A DNA stretch of 14,626 bases from an uncultured Mesorhizobium sp. (GTDB lineage Bacteria; Pseudomonadota; Alphaproteobacteria; Rhizobiales; Rhizobiaceae), in contig CATMOC010000027.1 of the NCBI GenBank assembly GCA_950071955.1, positions 1 through 14,626 of the forward strand, given 5' to 3'. The notes beneath the pieces were generated by a model. That model made no database searches, was not told the DNA's origin, and saw nothing but the letters and a program-made list of their open reading frames with translations. Below are positions 6,080 through 12,846 of this stretch, in pieces. Position 1 is the first letter of the stretch, and the number at the start of each line of letters is the position of its first letter. The translations under genes were made by a program, and so were the position numbers.

Positions 6080-7375
6080 ATGTTGATCGCGTCCCTCGGT
6101 TTCCTGCTCGCCTTCATCCTGATCTTCATGCGGGTACCCATCGCCATAGCGATGGGTGTTACCGGCTTCCTCGGCTTCGGCTACCTCGTCGGCTGGCACC
6201 AGTCGGCCACCATGCTGGCACTCACGACACGCGACAGCACCATGTCTTACGCCATGGTGGTCATTCCGCTCTTCGTACTGATGGGAAATCTGGTGGCAGG
6301 CACCGGTGTTTCACGGGAACTTTTCCGATCGGCCCAGGCGTTTTTCGGCGCCCGGCGCGGCGGTCTCGCCGTTGCCACCGTCATGGCAAGCGGCGGATTT
6401 GCCTCCATCTGCGGATCGAGCGTGGCCACCGTCGTGACGATGGGCAAGGTCGCAATGCCTTCCATGCGCCAGTTCGGCTATGCGGACAGCCTCAGCACCG
6501 CCTCCATAGCAGCCGGAGCAACTCTTGGCATACTGATCCCCCCAAGCGTGCTTCTGGTCGTGTATGGGATCATCACAGAAACCCATATCGGCAAGCTCTA
6601 TGCCGCGGGACTCATACCGGGACTGATCGGTGTCCTCGGCTATGTGGCGGCGGTCAGATGGACTGTCGTGCGGAACCCGGAGTCCGCTCCCGCGGCGGAC
6701 GGGTTCTCCTGGCGCGAGCGCTTCGAATCGCTGCTCGGAATATGGGCGGCATTGGCTCTCTTCGTGATGGTGATCGGTGGCATCTATTCCGGCGTGTTCA
6801 CGGCAACGGAGGCATCCGGCTTCGGCGCTTTTGGGGCGTTCGTGATCGCCCTTACGCGGCGGCGTCTGACGCTGGCGCAGCTCTACGACATACTTTTCGA
6901 TACAGCGCAGACAACCGCGGTCCTGTTTGCCCTGATCATCGGCGCGGGGTTGTTCACGGAATTCCTCAACTACAGCGGCGCGCACAACGCGCTGCTGGAC
7001 TTCGTCAACAATTCCGGGTTCTCGCCGTTCACGGTCGTGCTGGTGATCTGCTTCATCTACATCATCCTCGGCATGCTGATGGAATCCATGTCGATGATCC
7101 TGCTCACCGTCCCGCTGTTCTTCCCGGTCGTCATCGGCCTGGGCTTCGATCCGGTATGGTTCGGCATCCTCATTGTGGTGCTGTGCGAACTGGGGCTGAT
7201 CACGCCGCCGATCGGCATTAACCTGTTCGTCATGCGCTCGGTCGCGCCGGATGTCTCGATCTCGACAATCATCCGCGGCGTCATTCCCTTCATCGGAGTC
7301 GATCTACTGCGGGTGCTATTGATCGCCGCGGTCCCGACGATCTCGCTGTTTCTGCCGCAACTGCTGTTCGACTGA
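6080..7375 (+). CDS. dctM: TRAP transporter large permease (DctM family)
   Basis: This 431-residue protein with about a dozen hydrophobic segments is the large TRAP membrane subunit that carries the ion-coupled transport path. DctM-family landmarks include the N-terminal FMRVPIAIAMGVTG region, the GSSVATVVTMGKVAMPSM segment around residue 112, GATLGILIPPSVLLVVYGI near 150-168, the LYAAGLIPGLIG stretch, and the C-terminal ELGLITPPIGINLFV. Length is normal. GGAG at 6068-6071 lies within the end of dctQ, 8 bases before the ATG. It should work with the binding protein at 2895, although the P450 gene separates them. An inverted repeat starts 5 bases after the stop codon. The substrate is not readable from the permease; organic acids are the common class. 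Confidence 0.95.
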   Translation: MLIASLGFLLAFILIFMRVPIAIAMGVTGFLGFGYLVGWHQSATMLALTTRDSTMSYAMVVIPLFVLMGNLVAGTGVSRELFRSAQAFFGARRGGLAVATVMASGGFASICGSSVATVVTMGKVAMPSMRQFGYADSLSTASIAAGATLGILIPPSVLLVVYGIITETHIGKLYAAGLIPGLIGVLGYVAAVRWTVVRNPESAPAADGFSWRERFESLLGIWAALALFVMVIGGIYSGVFTATEASGFGAFGAFVIALTRRRLTLAQLYDILFDTAQTTAVLFALIIGAGLFTEFLNYSGAHNALLDFVNNSGFSPFTVVLVICFIYIILGMLMESMSMILLTVPLFFPVVIGLGFDPVWFGILIVVLCELGLITPPIGINLFVMRSVAPDVSISTIIRGVIPFIGVDLLRVLLIAAVPTISLFLPQLLFD

Positions 7376-7380
7376 TCCGC

Positions 7381-7398
7381 TTGCCGCATCGCCGGCAA
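7381..7398 (+). terminator. Terminator-like hairpin after dctM
   Basis: TTGCCG (7381-7386), loop CATCGC, CGGCAA (7393-7398) makes a 6-bp stem starting 5 bases after the dctM stop codon. It is followed by AAGGGG, not a T-run, so intrinsic termination would be weak. It separates the transporter genes from the reductase module, which has its own putative operator at 7452. Confidence 0.3.
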
Positions 7399-7451
7399 AA
7401 GGGGCCGTCCGAGATCGCGCACCCTGCGAGTGGCCGGGTGTCCCGTGCAAC

Positions 7452-7471
7452 GGTCCCCGGAGAAGGGGATG
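7452..7471. promoter_or_regulatory. Putative operator, inverted repeat site 4 (upstream of ferredoxin reductase)
   Basis: The site reads GGTCCCC-GGAGAA-GGGGATG: the left half matches TGTCCCC at 6 of 7 positions and the right half matches GGGGACA at 5 of 7, with a perfect TCCCC/GGGGA core at the same N6 spacing. An additional TGTCCCG half-site lies just upstream at 7439-7445. It sits in the 169-base gap after dctM, 73 bases before the reductase start. Confidence 0.4.
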
Positions 7472-7544
7472 CGTGCGAGGCAAGTCATGCGGTAGAGACC
7501 ATCGAAAGTGGTGCAAGCCGCAAAAAGAGGAGCAGGCGGGCAAC

Positions 7545-8768
7545 ATGTTGAAATCGGTGGTCATCGTCGGTGGAGGACAGGCCGGCTTCCAGACGGCGGC
7601 GTCGCTGCGGCAGGACGGCTATGACGGCGCCATCACGCTCATCGGCGACGAGACGAGCCTGCCCTACCAGCGGCCTCCGCTCTCCAAGGCCTACCTCCTC
7701 GGCAAGACAGACGCCGCGGGTCTCCTGTTCAGGCCGCACGATTTCTACTCCAGCCATCGCATCGAGTTCGTCAACGAGCGGGCGATCGCGATCGACCGGA
7801 CGAACCGGCGTGTCGAACTCGCTGGCGGCAGAGCCGTCGGCTACGACCATCTGGTCATGGCGACCGGCGCGCACAACCGCGCCCTGCCGGTACCGGGCGC
7901 GGAACTCGATGGCGTTTTCGGGCTGAAGACGCTCGCGGATGCGGACGCCATCGCCGAGCGGCTGGAATCAGCCGAAAACGTGGTGGTGGTCGGCGCGGGT
8001 TTCATCGGGCTGGAGTTCGCCGCGGTCGCGCGGGCGAAGGGCAAGTCGGTGCATGTCGTGGAACTATCCAACCGTCCCATGGCGCGGGCCGTGTCGCACG
8101 AGATGTCGGAGTTCTTCGCCGCCGCCCACTCCGGATGGGGCATCAACATGGATTTCGGGCAGGGACTCGCCCGCGTCACCGGAGACGGCAAGGTGGAGGC
8201 CGTCGAACTGACCAATGGCCGTATCCTGCCCGCCGACATCGTCGTTGTAGGCATCGGCGTTCTGCCCAATGTGGGGCTGGCGGCGGAGGCCGGCCTCGAC
8301 ATCGAGAACGGGATAAAGGTCGATTCCTATCTCCTGACCGCCGACCGGTCGATCTCGGCGATCGGCGACTGCGCGATGTTCCCGAGCCAGCATGCCGGCG
8401 GGTCGGCGCGCCTCGAATCCGTGCAGAACGCAGCCGACCACGGACGCGCCGTCGCGGCCCGCCTCGTCGGCAAGGGCGCTCCCTATGCGGCCGTCCCCTG
8501 GTTCTGGAGCGACCAGGGAGATCTGAAGCTGCAGATGGTGGGGCTCTCCGCCGGTGCCGAAGTAACCGTCAGGGTCGGAGATCCCGATGCCCGGAGCTTC
8601 TCCATCCTCCTCTTTCGGCGCGGACAGCTCATCGCGGTCGAATCCGTCAACCGTCCGGCCGATTTCATGACCGCTCGAAAGGTGCTGGCAAGCCGCGCCT
8701 CCCTCGGCCCGGAAACAGCATCGGCCAAGGGGTTCGACCTGCGATCTTGGGCGTTGGCAGCAGCTTGA
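7545..8768 (+). CDS. FAD-dependent ferredoxin reductase (putidaredoxin-reductase type)
   Basis: This 407-residue flavoprotein belongs to the putidaredoxin/rhodocoxin reductase family, which passes electrons from NADH through FAD to a [2Fe-2S] ferredoxin serving P450s or ring-hydroxylating oxygenases. The FAD dinucleotide loop is VGGGQAG (8-14), the family signature YQRPPLSK is at 41-48, MATGAH at 105-110, the NAD loop VVGAGFIGLE at 148-157, and a C-terminal FAD-contacting AIGDC precedes a reductase-type C-terminal domain. The ATG at 7545 gives the usual N-terminus; AGAGGAG (7526-7532) is 12 bases away and GGCGGG is nearer, so the ribosome binding site is not ideal. It starts a tight unit with the SnoaL-like gene 27 bases downstream and the two NIPSNAP genes. 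It probably serves one or both P450s in the window, but no ferredoxin gene is present. Confidence 0.93.
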   Translation: MLKSVVIVGGGQAGFQTAASLRQDGYDGAITLIGDETSLPYQRPPLSKAYLLGKTDAAGLLFRPHDFYSSHRIEFVNERAIAIDRTNRRVELAGGRAVGYDHLVMATGAHNRALPVPGAELDGVFGLKTLADADAIAERLESAENVVVVGAGFIGLEFAAVARAKGKSVHVVELSNRPMARAVSHEMSEFFAAAHSGWGINMDFGQGLARVTGDGKVEAVELTNGRILPADIVVVGIGVLPNVGLAAEAGLDIENGIKVDSYLLTADRSISAIGDCAMFPSQHAGGSARLESVQNAADHGRAVAARLVGKGAPYAAVPWFWSDQGDLKLQMVGLSAGAEVTVRVGDPDARSFSILLFRRGQLIAVESVNRPADFMTARKVLASRASLGPETASAKGFDLRSWALAAA

Positions 8769-8795
8769 CGCCGTCAACAGCAAAGGACGATATCC

Positions 8796-9257
8796 ATGCC
8801 CCGTGCAGACGAGATGAGCCCCGCCGATCCGGTGGAAGCAAGGGTGATCAGCTTCTATACGCTGTTGATGAAGAAGGACTTCGCAGCCTGGAGCGATCTC
8901 TTCGCCGATGACGCGAAGCAGGAAAACCCGTTCATGCCCTCCCTCGACGGGCTGGATTCCGGCTTCGACGGGCGCGACCGGATCGTCTTCCACTACAAGA
9001 CCGTACTGGAGAACCGGCGTGGGCTGGTCTTCACGATCGACGCCATCCACCAGACGGAGGGGGGAGAGTGCGCGATCGTGGAAGTCGGGGGTCGCAGCGA
9101 AGTGCCCGAGACGGGGCGCATCTACGACCAGCGCTACGTCTGGATATTCCGCTTCCGGGACGGGAAGATCGTCGGCATGCGCGAGTACTTCAATCCGCTC
9201 GCCTTCGAGAAGGCCTTCAAGGGCTTCCTCGTCGGCGAAGGCGCCGTCGCGAACTGA
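8796..9257 (+). CDS. SnoaL-like (NTF2 superfamily) protein, PhzA/B-like tail
   Basis: This 153-residue protein has the NTF2-like/SnoaL fold pattern: helix VISFYTLLMKKDFAAWSDLF (17-36), a QENPF segment (42-46), and a closing beta region RYVWIFRFRDGKIVGMREYF ending in NPLAFEKAF. That ending is shared with polyketide-cyclase-like and PhzA/PhzB-like members. Asp28 and His66 (FHYKTV) are possible acid/base residues, but I cannot align them firmly to a characterised enzyme. The ATG at 8796 has AAAGGA at 8782-8787 with an 8-base spacer; Met7 is a possible alternative start. It is 27 bases after the reductase gene and 27 bases before the first NIPSNAP gene. It is clearly distinct from the other two SnoaL-like proteins in the window, so these are not recent duplicates. 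The function is unknown. Confidence 0.85.
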   Translation: MPRADEMSPADPVEARVISFYTLLMKKDFAAWSDLFADDAKQENPFMPSLDGLDSGFDGRDRIVFHYKTVLENRRGLVFTIDAIHQTEGGECAIVEVGGRSEVPETGRIYDQRYVWIFRFRDGKIVGMREYFNPLAFEKAFKGFLVGEGAVAN

Positions 9258-9284
9258 CCACGTAGCCGAGGGACAGGAGATCGA

Positions 9285-10037
9285 GTGCTCGAATATCGCT
9301 TCTACGCCGTCGCCGACGGCCGCATGGCTTCGGAACTGGCGCTCGTCCACTCGATGGCGATCGCCGGTGCTCCGGCGGTCGAGGGCGGGCCTCCGGCGCA
9401 CGAGGAAACGCTTTGGGAGCGCTATGGCGTGCCGAAGCCGCTGGGTTCGTGGATGGTGGTCGCCGGCAGGCAGGCCCCCGGCTTTCTCTACATCATCAAA
9501 TGGGCGTCGCTCGCGCAGCGCGACGAACGCTTTCCCCGCTTCTGGGCCGATCCGTTCTGGCGCGCGCAGCGCGCGGAACTGACCGACGGCATGACGCTGG
9601 TCAATTCGATCGAGAACTGGCTGCTCGACGCCTCTCCCGCATGGGCGGCTGTGCGAGAAGATGACGGCGGTGGTCCGGTCTCGGGCATCCATGAACTCAG
9701 GGTCCAGAACGTCCTCAACGGATCTCAGACGGAAGCCGCGGATGTCCTCGCGAAGGTCGACCTTCCGGTGGCACGAAGACATGGCGCCAGGGTGCTGGGC
9801 GTGATGGAGGTGGTCATCGGACCGGAGCGACCGCGCTTCGTGACGCTGCTCGCCTGGCCAGACCTCGAGACCCAGCAGAAGGCGGCCTTCGCCATCGACC
9901 GCGATCCCGAGATCGTCGCGCAGCGCGCCAGGGAGCGGACCAGCGCCGGCGGGCGGCTGTTCTTGACGCTCGACCAGTATCTGCTGGAACCGTTGCCGTG
10001 GAACACCCCCGAACCAAATCTGGGCATCAAGCCATGA
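9285..10037 (+). CDS. NIPSNAP-like two-domain protein A
   Basis: This 250-residue protein is built from two ferredoxin-like alpha/beta halves of the NIPSNAP (dimeric alpha-beta barrel) type. Half one starts with LEYRFYAVADGRM (2-14); half two starts with GIHELRV near residue 132 and includes DLPVARRHGARVLGV and the LAWPDLE segment. It starts at a GTG, with AGGAG at 9275-9279 and a 5-base spacer. The second half is visibly homologous to that of the next gene (HELR, a DLP, GA-VLGV, and AWPD at equivalent places, and a PNL near the C-terminus), so the two are ancient tandem paralogues. Their coding regions overlap as ATGA (10034-10037). Dimeric alpha-beta barrels include oxygenases, isomerases and cyclases, but NIPSNAP-family members in catabolic clusters are mostly uncharacterised; I assign no reaction. 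A heterodimer with the neighbour is possible. Confidence 0.8.
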   Translation: MLEYRFYAVADGRMASELALVHSMAIAGAPAVEGGPPAHEETLWERYGVPKPLGSWMVVAGRQAPGFLYIIKWASLAQRDERFPRFWADPFWRAQRAELTDGMTLVNSIENWLLDASPAWAAVREDDGGGPVSGIHELRVQNVLNGSQTEAADVLAKVDLPVARRHGARVLGVMEVVIGPERPRFVTLLAWPDLETQQKAAFAIDRDPEIVAQRARERTSAGGRLFLTLDQYLLEPLPWNTPEPNLGIKP

Positions 10038-10783
10038 AGGACGTTCCGCTCGCTCCCCCGGTCAGGATCGAGGAGTACTACGAACTGCGGCTCTATCAGA
10101 TGCATCAGGCCCGCATGCCGGACTTCCACCACCTGATGGGGACCGACGTTCCGCCGATCTTCGAACGCTGCGGGATTTCAGCACCGCTTGCCCTTTGGGA
10201 AGGGCATGGCGGACCGCTATCACCATTGTACGCCTATATCCTTCCATGGAGAAATCTCGATCGGCGCATGGAAGCCTGGAAGCGTTTCTATGCCGACCCC
10301 GAGTGGCTCGCCAAGCTTGCCGTAAACTACGGCGGCGAACAGCGTGTCGACCGTTCGCACGTCTTCGTCCTGCGTCCCTCGCCCGTGTGGAGCCGCTTCC
10401 GCTCCGAACCGGATGCCGGTCCCGTCGGCAGCGTGCACGAATTGCGGCTCATCGACGTCGACAACTTCGATCCGATGCTCAGCCATACCGCACTGGCCGA
10501 GACCGATCTGCCCTTCATGACGCGGAAGGGCGCCACGGTGCTCGGGGTTTTCATGACCTGGTTCGGGACGCGGATGAACCAGGCCGTCACGATCACGGCT
10601 TGGCCTGACGCCGAGGCGCTGCGCAGCGCCGCCATTGCCTACCAGACCGACGATGGGATCCGCGCCGCCCGCGACGAGGAACGCAGGCGCCACGGACAGC
10701 CGCTCGTGCGCGGCAGCGACGTCCACGTGCTGCGGCCGACGCGCTACGGCGCCCCTCTGCCCAACCTCGCTCCGCGCGGGTAA
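10034..10783 (+). CDS. NIPSNAP-like two-domain protein B
   Basis: This 249-residue NIPSNAP-like protein again has two halves. The first begins YYELRLYQMHQARMPDFHHL (14-33) and contains the family's typical GISAPLALWEG and YILPWRNLDRRMEAW segments followed by FYADPEWLAKL. The second begins VHELRLIDV near residue 136, with DLPFMTRKGATVLGVFMTW and ITAWPD. Translation should be coupled to the gene before it, because its ATG overlaps that gene's stop codon in ATGA and there is no strong Shine-Dalgarno sequence. An upstream in-frame start at 9998 lies inside the previous gene and is less likely. Only the first half shows good agreement with ordinary NIPSNAP proteins; protein A diverges more there. 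It is the last gene of the plus-strand array, facing a convergent SnoaL-like gene. The reaction is unknown. Confidence 0.82.
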   Translation: MKDVPLAPPVRIEEYYELRLYQMHQARMPDFHHLMGTDVPPIFERCGISAPLALWEGHGGPLSPLYAYILPWRNLDRRMEAWKRFYADPEWLAKLAVNYGGEQRVDRSHVFVLRPSPVWSRFRSEPDAGPVGSVHELRLIDVDNFDPMLSHTALAETDLPFMTRKGATVLGVFMTWFGTRMNQAVTITAWPDAEALRSAAIAYQTDDGIRAARDEERRRHGQPLVRGSDVHVLRPTRYGAPLPNLAPRG

Positions 10784-10791
10784 GCCGACGT

Positions 10792-10804
10792 GCCGCCCGG
10801 CGGC
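10792..10804. terminator. Hairpin between convergent genes
   Basis: GCCGC-CCG-GCGGC is a perfect 5-bp stem in the 26-base gap between the convergent NIPSNAP B stop (10783) and SnoaL-like stop (10810). It could act on both strands, but no T-run follows on either, so this is a weak candidate. Confidence 0.3.
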
Positions 10805-10809
10805 GAGAC

Positions 10810-11262
10810 CTATTCGGGAAGGACGTGGACGCTCACCGAGAGGAACCGCCACCCGTCCCCGGTGCGCACGAAGCGGCTCCTGTAGCGGGCGCACATGGCG
10901 ATCTTGCCCGCCCCGCCGCGCCAGTCGGTGATCAGGGCGCGGCACAGTCCGTCGGCCTCTTCGGGCGTGTTTCCCGGTTCAATCAGGACGTCGGTCATCT
11001 GGTGGCGGAACTTGCGATCGAAGCGCGCGATGATCGATTCCTCGATCATCTTCTTCAGGCCGTCCCTCCCCCTCACCGTCTCCGCCGGAAGGCCCGATCC
11101 GCCCTGGCTGGCGGGCGGCGTGTTCTCGCGCGTCCAGCTGCCGTCCTCGGTGAAGAGCGAGGCGAACGCATCGAGTTCACCGGCGTCGGCGAAATGCACG
11201 TAGCGGGCGAGGAGGTTGCGGATCGCGAGTTCGTCGGCGGCCGGAAGTGCGCGGTCGTTCAT
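10810..11262 (-). CDS. SnoaL-like (NTF2 superfamily) protein with Asp-His pair
   Basis: This 150-residue SnoaL_4-type protein has helix ELAIRNLLARYVHFADAGEL (11-30) carrying Asp26, a TEDGSW strand (38-43), and His87 in KFRHQMTDV. Asp26 and His87 occupy the places of the catalytic Asp/His of LinA-like and scytalone-dehydratase-like members by eye. The family-typical YRSRFVRTGDGWRF segment follows near the C-terminus. The ATG at 11262 is preceded only by a weak AGGCAGG-like sequence, but the gene lies 10 bases downstream of the SDR stop, so translation is probably coupled to it. The 10-residue spacer (about 48-57) with two prolines, a serine and glycines looks like a loop insertion. Pairing with an SDR suggests dehydration or isomerisation before or after a redox step; this is inference. 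Confidence 0.85.
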   Translation of the reverse strand: MNDRALPAADELAIRNLLARYVHFADAGELDAFASLFTEDGSWTRENTPPASQGGSGLPAETVRGRDGLKKMIEESIIARFDRKFRHQMTDVLIEPGNTPEEADGLCRALITDWRGGAGKIAMCARYRSRFVRTGDGWRFLSVSVHVLPE

Positions 11263-11272
11263 GTTCGCCTGC

Positions 11273-12100
11273 CTATTCGCTGTAGATTCCGGCTTCGAGG
11301 AGCTTCTTCGAGGAATAGTCGCCTCCCCGCCTGGCCGTGAAGTATCCGGCGGTCAATCCGCCGTCGATGGGAACCACAGCGCCCGTGACATAGGTAGCCG
11401 CGTCGGAGAGAAGCATGAGCGCGATGCTGGCGATCTCTTCGGGCGCGGCCATGCGGCCGAGCGGCATCCGGTCCTCGACCACGCCGGTGATGAACTTGGC
11501 GGGCATGCTCGCCCTCAGCAGCGGCGTATCGACGAAGCCCGGGGCGATCGCATTCACGCGCACGCCGTGCCGCCCCCATTCAAGTGCGAGGTTCTTGGCG
11601 AGCCCGTTTACCGCGTGCTTGGAGGAGACGTAGGAGATGCGGCCGGGATGGCCGCCGAGCCCGTCGACCGAGCTGATCACGACGATCGATCCCCGCCCGC
11701 GCTCTATCATTCGCCGGCCGAATTCCCGGCAGCTCAGGAACGCGCCCTTGAGGTTGATGTCGATCACGTCCTCGAAGGCGGCTTCCTCCATCGTCTCGGC
11801 GGGCGCGGTGTTCGAAATCCCGGCGCAGGCGAAAAGTCCGTCCACGGCGCCGAGTTCCTGTTCGAACCTTTCCGCGGCCTGACGGATCTGGCCGGCGTCA
11901 CGAACGTCCGCGACGAAGCCGGAGGCCTTCACTCCATGCTCCCGTATTTCGGCGAGCACCTTGTCGATGTTCCCGCCGTTGACGTCGATGATGCCGACAT
12001 TCGAACCGTCACGCGCGAGCATGAGTGCGGCCGCGCGGCCGATGCCGGAGGCGCCGCCGGTGATTGCGATGGTTCGGTCCTTCAAACCGTAGCTGATCAT
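11273..12100 (-). CDS. SDR-family NAD(P)-dependent dehydrogenase
   Basis: This 275-residue classical short-chain dehydrogenase/reductase has the TGGASGIG loop (14-21), Asp39 after beta-2 (GIIDV) indicating NAD(H) preference, a CAGI segment (92-95) in place of NNAG, Asn116, and Ser144, Tyr157 and Lys161 (YVSSK) at the normal 13-residue Ser-Tyr spacing. NAIAPGFVDT (183-192) and the VPIDGG segment are typical. A 25-residue tail after the final GG (TAGYFTARRGG...) is longer than in many SDRs and could reach a neighbouring subunit. The ATG at 12100 gives a normal SDR N-terminus; the open frame extends upstream to 12322, but that part lies in the divergent intergenic region and is unlike an SDR. 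AGGA is present 12 bases upstream of the start. It is the first gene of a two-gene unit with the SnoaL-like gene. Confidence 0.93.
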   Translation of the reverse strand: MISYGLKDRTIAITGGASGIGRAAALMLARDGSNVGIIDVNGGNIDKVLAEIREHGVKASGFVADVRDAGQIRQAAERFEQELGAVDGLFACAGISNTAPAETMEEAAFEDVIDINLKGAFLSCREFGRRMIERGRGSIVVISSVDGLGGHPGRISYVSSKHAVNGLAKNLALEWGRHGVRVNAIAPGFVDTPLLRASMPAKFITGVVEDRMPLGRMAAPEEIASIALMLLSDAATYVTGAVVPIDGGLTAGYFTARRGGDYSSKKLLEAGIYSE

Positions 12101-12257
12101 GCGGGTCGTCTTCCTGGATGTCCCATCGGGAATTTCTTTGCGGTAGCACCGCCGACACGCGCCGGCGGTGCTTCCGGGAGGATGCCGCCGGATCCCACGC
12201 CACGGCGGGGGATGCATTCGCATCTGGTCTACGATACCGCCGCGGGCTCGCGCGACA

Positions 12258-12277
12258 TGTCCCCGATGCCGGGGACC
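12258..12277. promoter_or_regulatory. Putative operator, inverted repeat site 5 (divergent SDR/DUF3237 region)
   Basis: The site reads TGTCCCC-GATGCC-GGGGACC, with a perfect 6-bp inverted repeat GTCCCC/GGGGAC around N6. It is the best copy of the repeated motif. It lies in the 245-base divergent region between the SDR start at 12100 and the DUF3237 start at 12346, 157 and 68 bases from them, and so could control both. I see no gene in this region and no confident -35/-10 pair. Confidence 0.5.
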
Positions 12278-12345
12278 GTCCGCCGGCACGCGGTCTGGTC
12301 TGCTGATCTCCAGGGAAACCACAGCCGTCCGGAGGAATGCGCGCG

Positions 12346-12810
12346 ATGGTCGAGGTGCAACTGAAGCCGCTCTTCGAGATGAGGGCGCATACCGCCAACG
12401 GCGCCACCGACATTGGCGAGGTTCCGGTCGGCTACAAGAGACGCGTCGTGTTCGTGACGGGCGGAACGTTCTCCGGCGACCGGCTGAAGGGCAAGGTCCT
12501 GCCGGGCGGCGGCGACTTCCTGATGATGCGGCCGGACGGTGGCATGCATCTCGATGTCCGGCTGGTGCTGGAGACCGACGAGGGCGAGCGCATCTACATG
12601 ACCTATGTCGGGCGCCGCCACGGTCCGCCGGAGGTCATGGAGCGGTACAGGAACTCCGAGCCGGTCGCCTACGGCGAAGACTATTTCCGCACCATCATCC
12701 AGTTCGAGACGGCCGCGCCGCGCCTGACGTGGCTGAACGGCATACTCGGCATCGGCGCCGGCTACCGCACGGCGGAAGGTGCCGTCTACGAAGTCTTCGA
12801 AATACTTTGA
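12346..12810 (+). CDS. DUF3237 (UPF0311) family protein
   Basis: This 154-residue protein fits DUF3237: an N-terminal LKPLFEMRA strand, the segment GYKRRVVFVTGGTFSGDRLKG (residues 29-49) with the characteristic GG.F.G..L.G pattern, then LPGGGDFLMMRPDG and LDVRLVLETDEGERIYMTYVG (69-89). A YFRTIIQFET strand and a WLNGILGIGAGYR segment lie near the C-terminus. The family is predicted to be a small beta-barrel; I know of no established general function. The ATG at 12346 is preferred over one at 12337, because GGAGG (12331-12335) is 10 bases from the former and only 1 base from the latter. It is transcribed alone, divergent from the SDR and convergent with the Fe-ADH gene. Such proteins recur in catabolic clusters with SnoaL-like proteins and SDRs, so an isomerase- or lyase-like role is a reasonable guess. 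Confidence 0.88.
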   Translation: MVEVQLKPLFEMRAHTANGATDIGEVPVGYKRRVVFVTGGTFSGDRLKGKVLPGGGDFLMMRPDGGMHLDVRLVLETDEGERIYMTYVGRRHGPPEVMERYRNSEPVAYGEDYFRTIIQFETAAPRLTWLNGILGIGAGYRTAEGAVYEVFEIL

Positions 12811-12846
12811 GCAGGTCGGCGCCGGGGCCAATCGCTCGCGGCGAAG
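12811..12846. other. Short convergent gap (DUF3237 / Fe-ADH)
   Basis: The 36-base gap contains the short self-complementary CGGCGCCG but no T-run. No clear terminator is visible between these convergent genes. Confidence 0.2.

Noticed and set aside
7376..7544. A small ferredoxin gene in the gap before the reductase
   Set aside because: No frame in this gap has the cysteine spacing of a ferredoxin; it holds only a hairpin, the putative operator and the ribosome binding site.
8064..9782. 572-codon open frame on the minus strand opposite the reductase, SnoaL and NIPSNAP genes
   Set aside because: It spans three real genes in antisense, crosses their boundaries and shows no protein family pattern; high GC makes such frames common.
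11216..12364. 382-codon plus-strand open frame opposite the SDR
   Set aside because: It is a shadow of the clear SDR on the other strand, with no domain pattern of its own.
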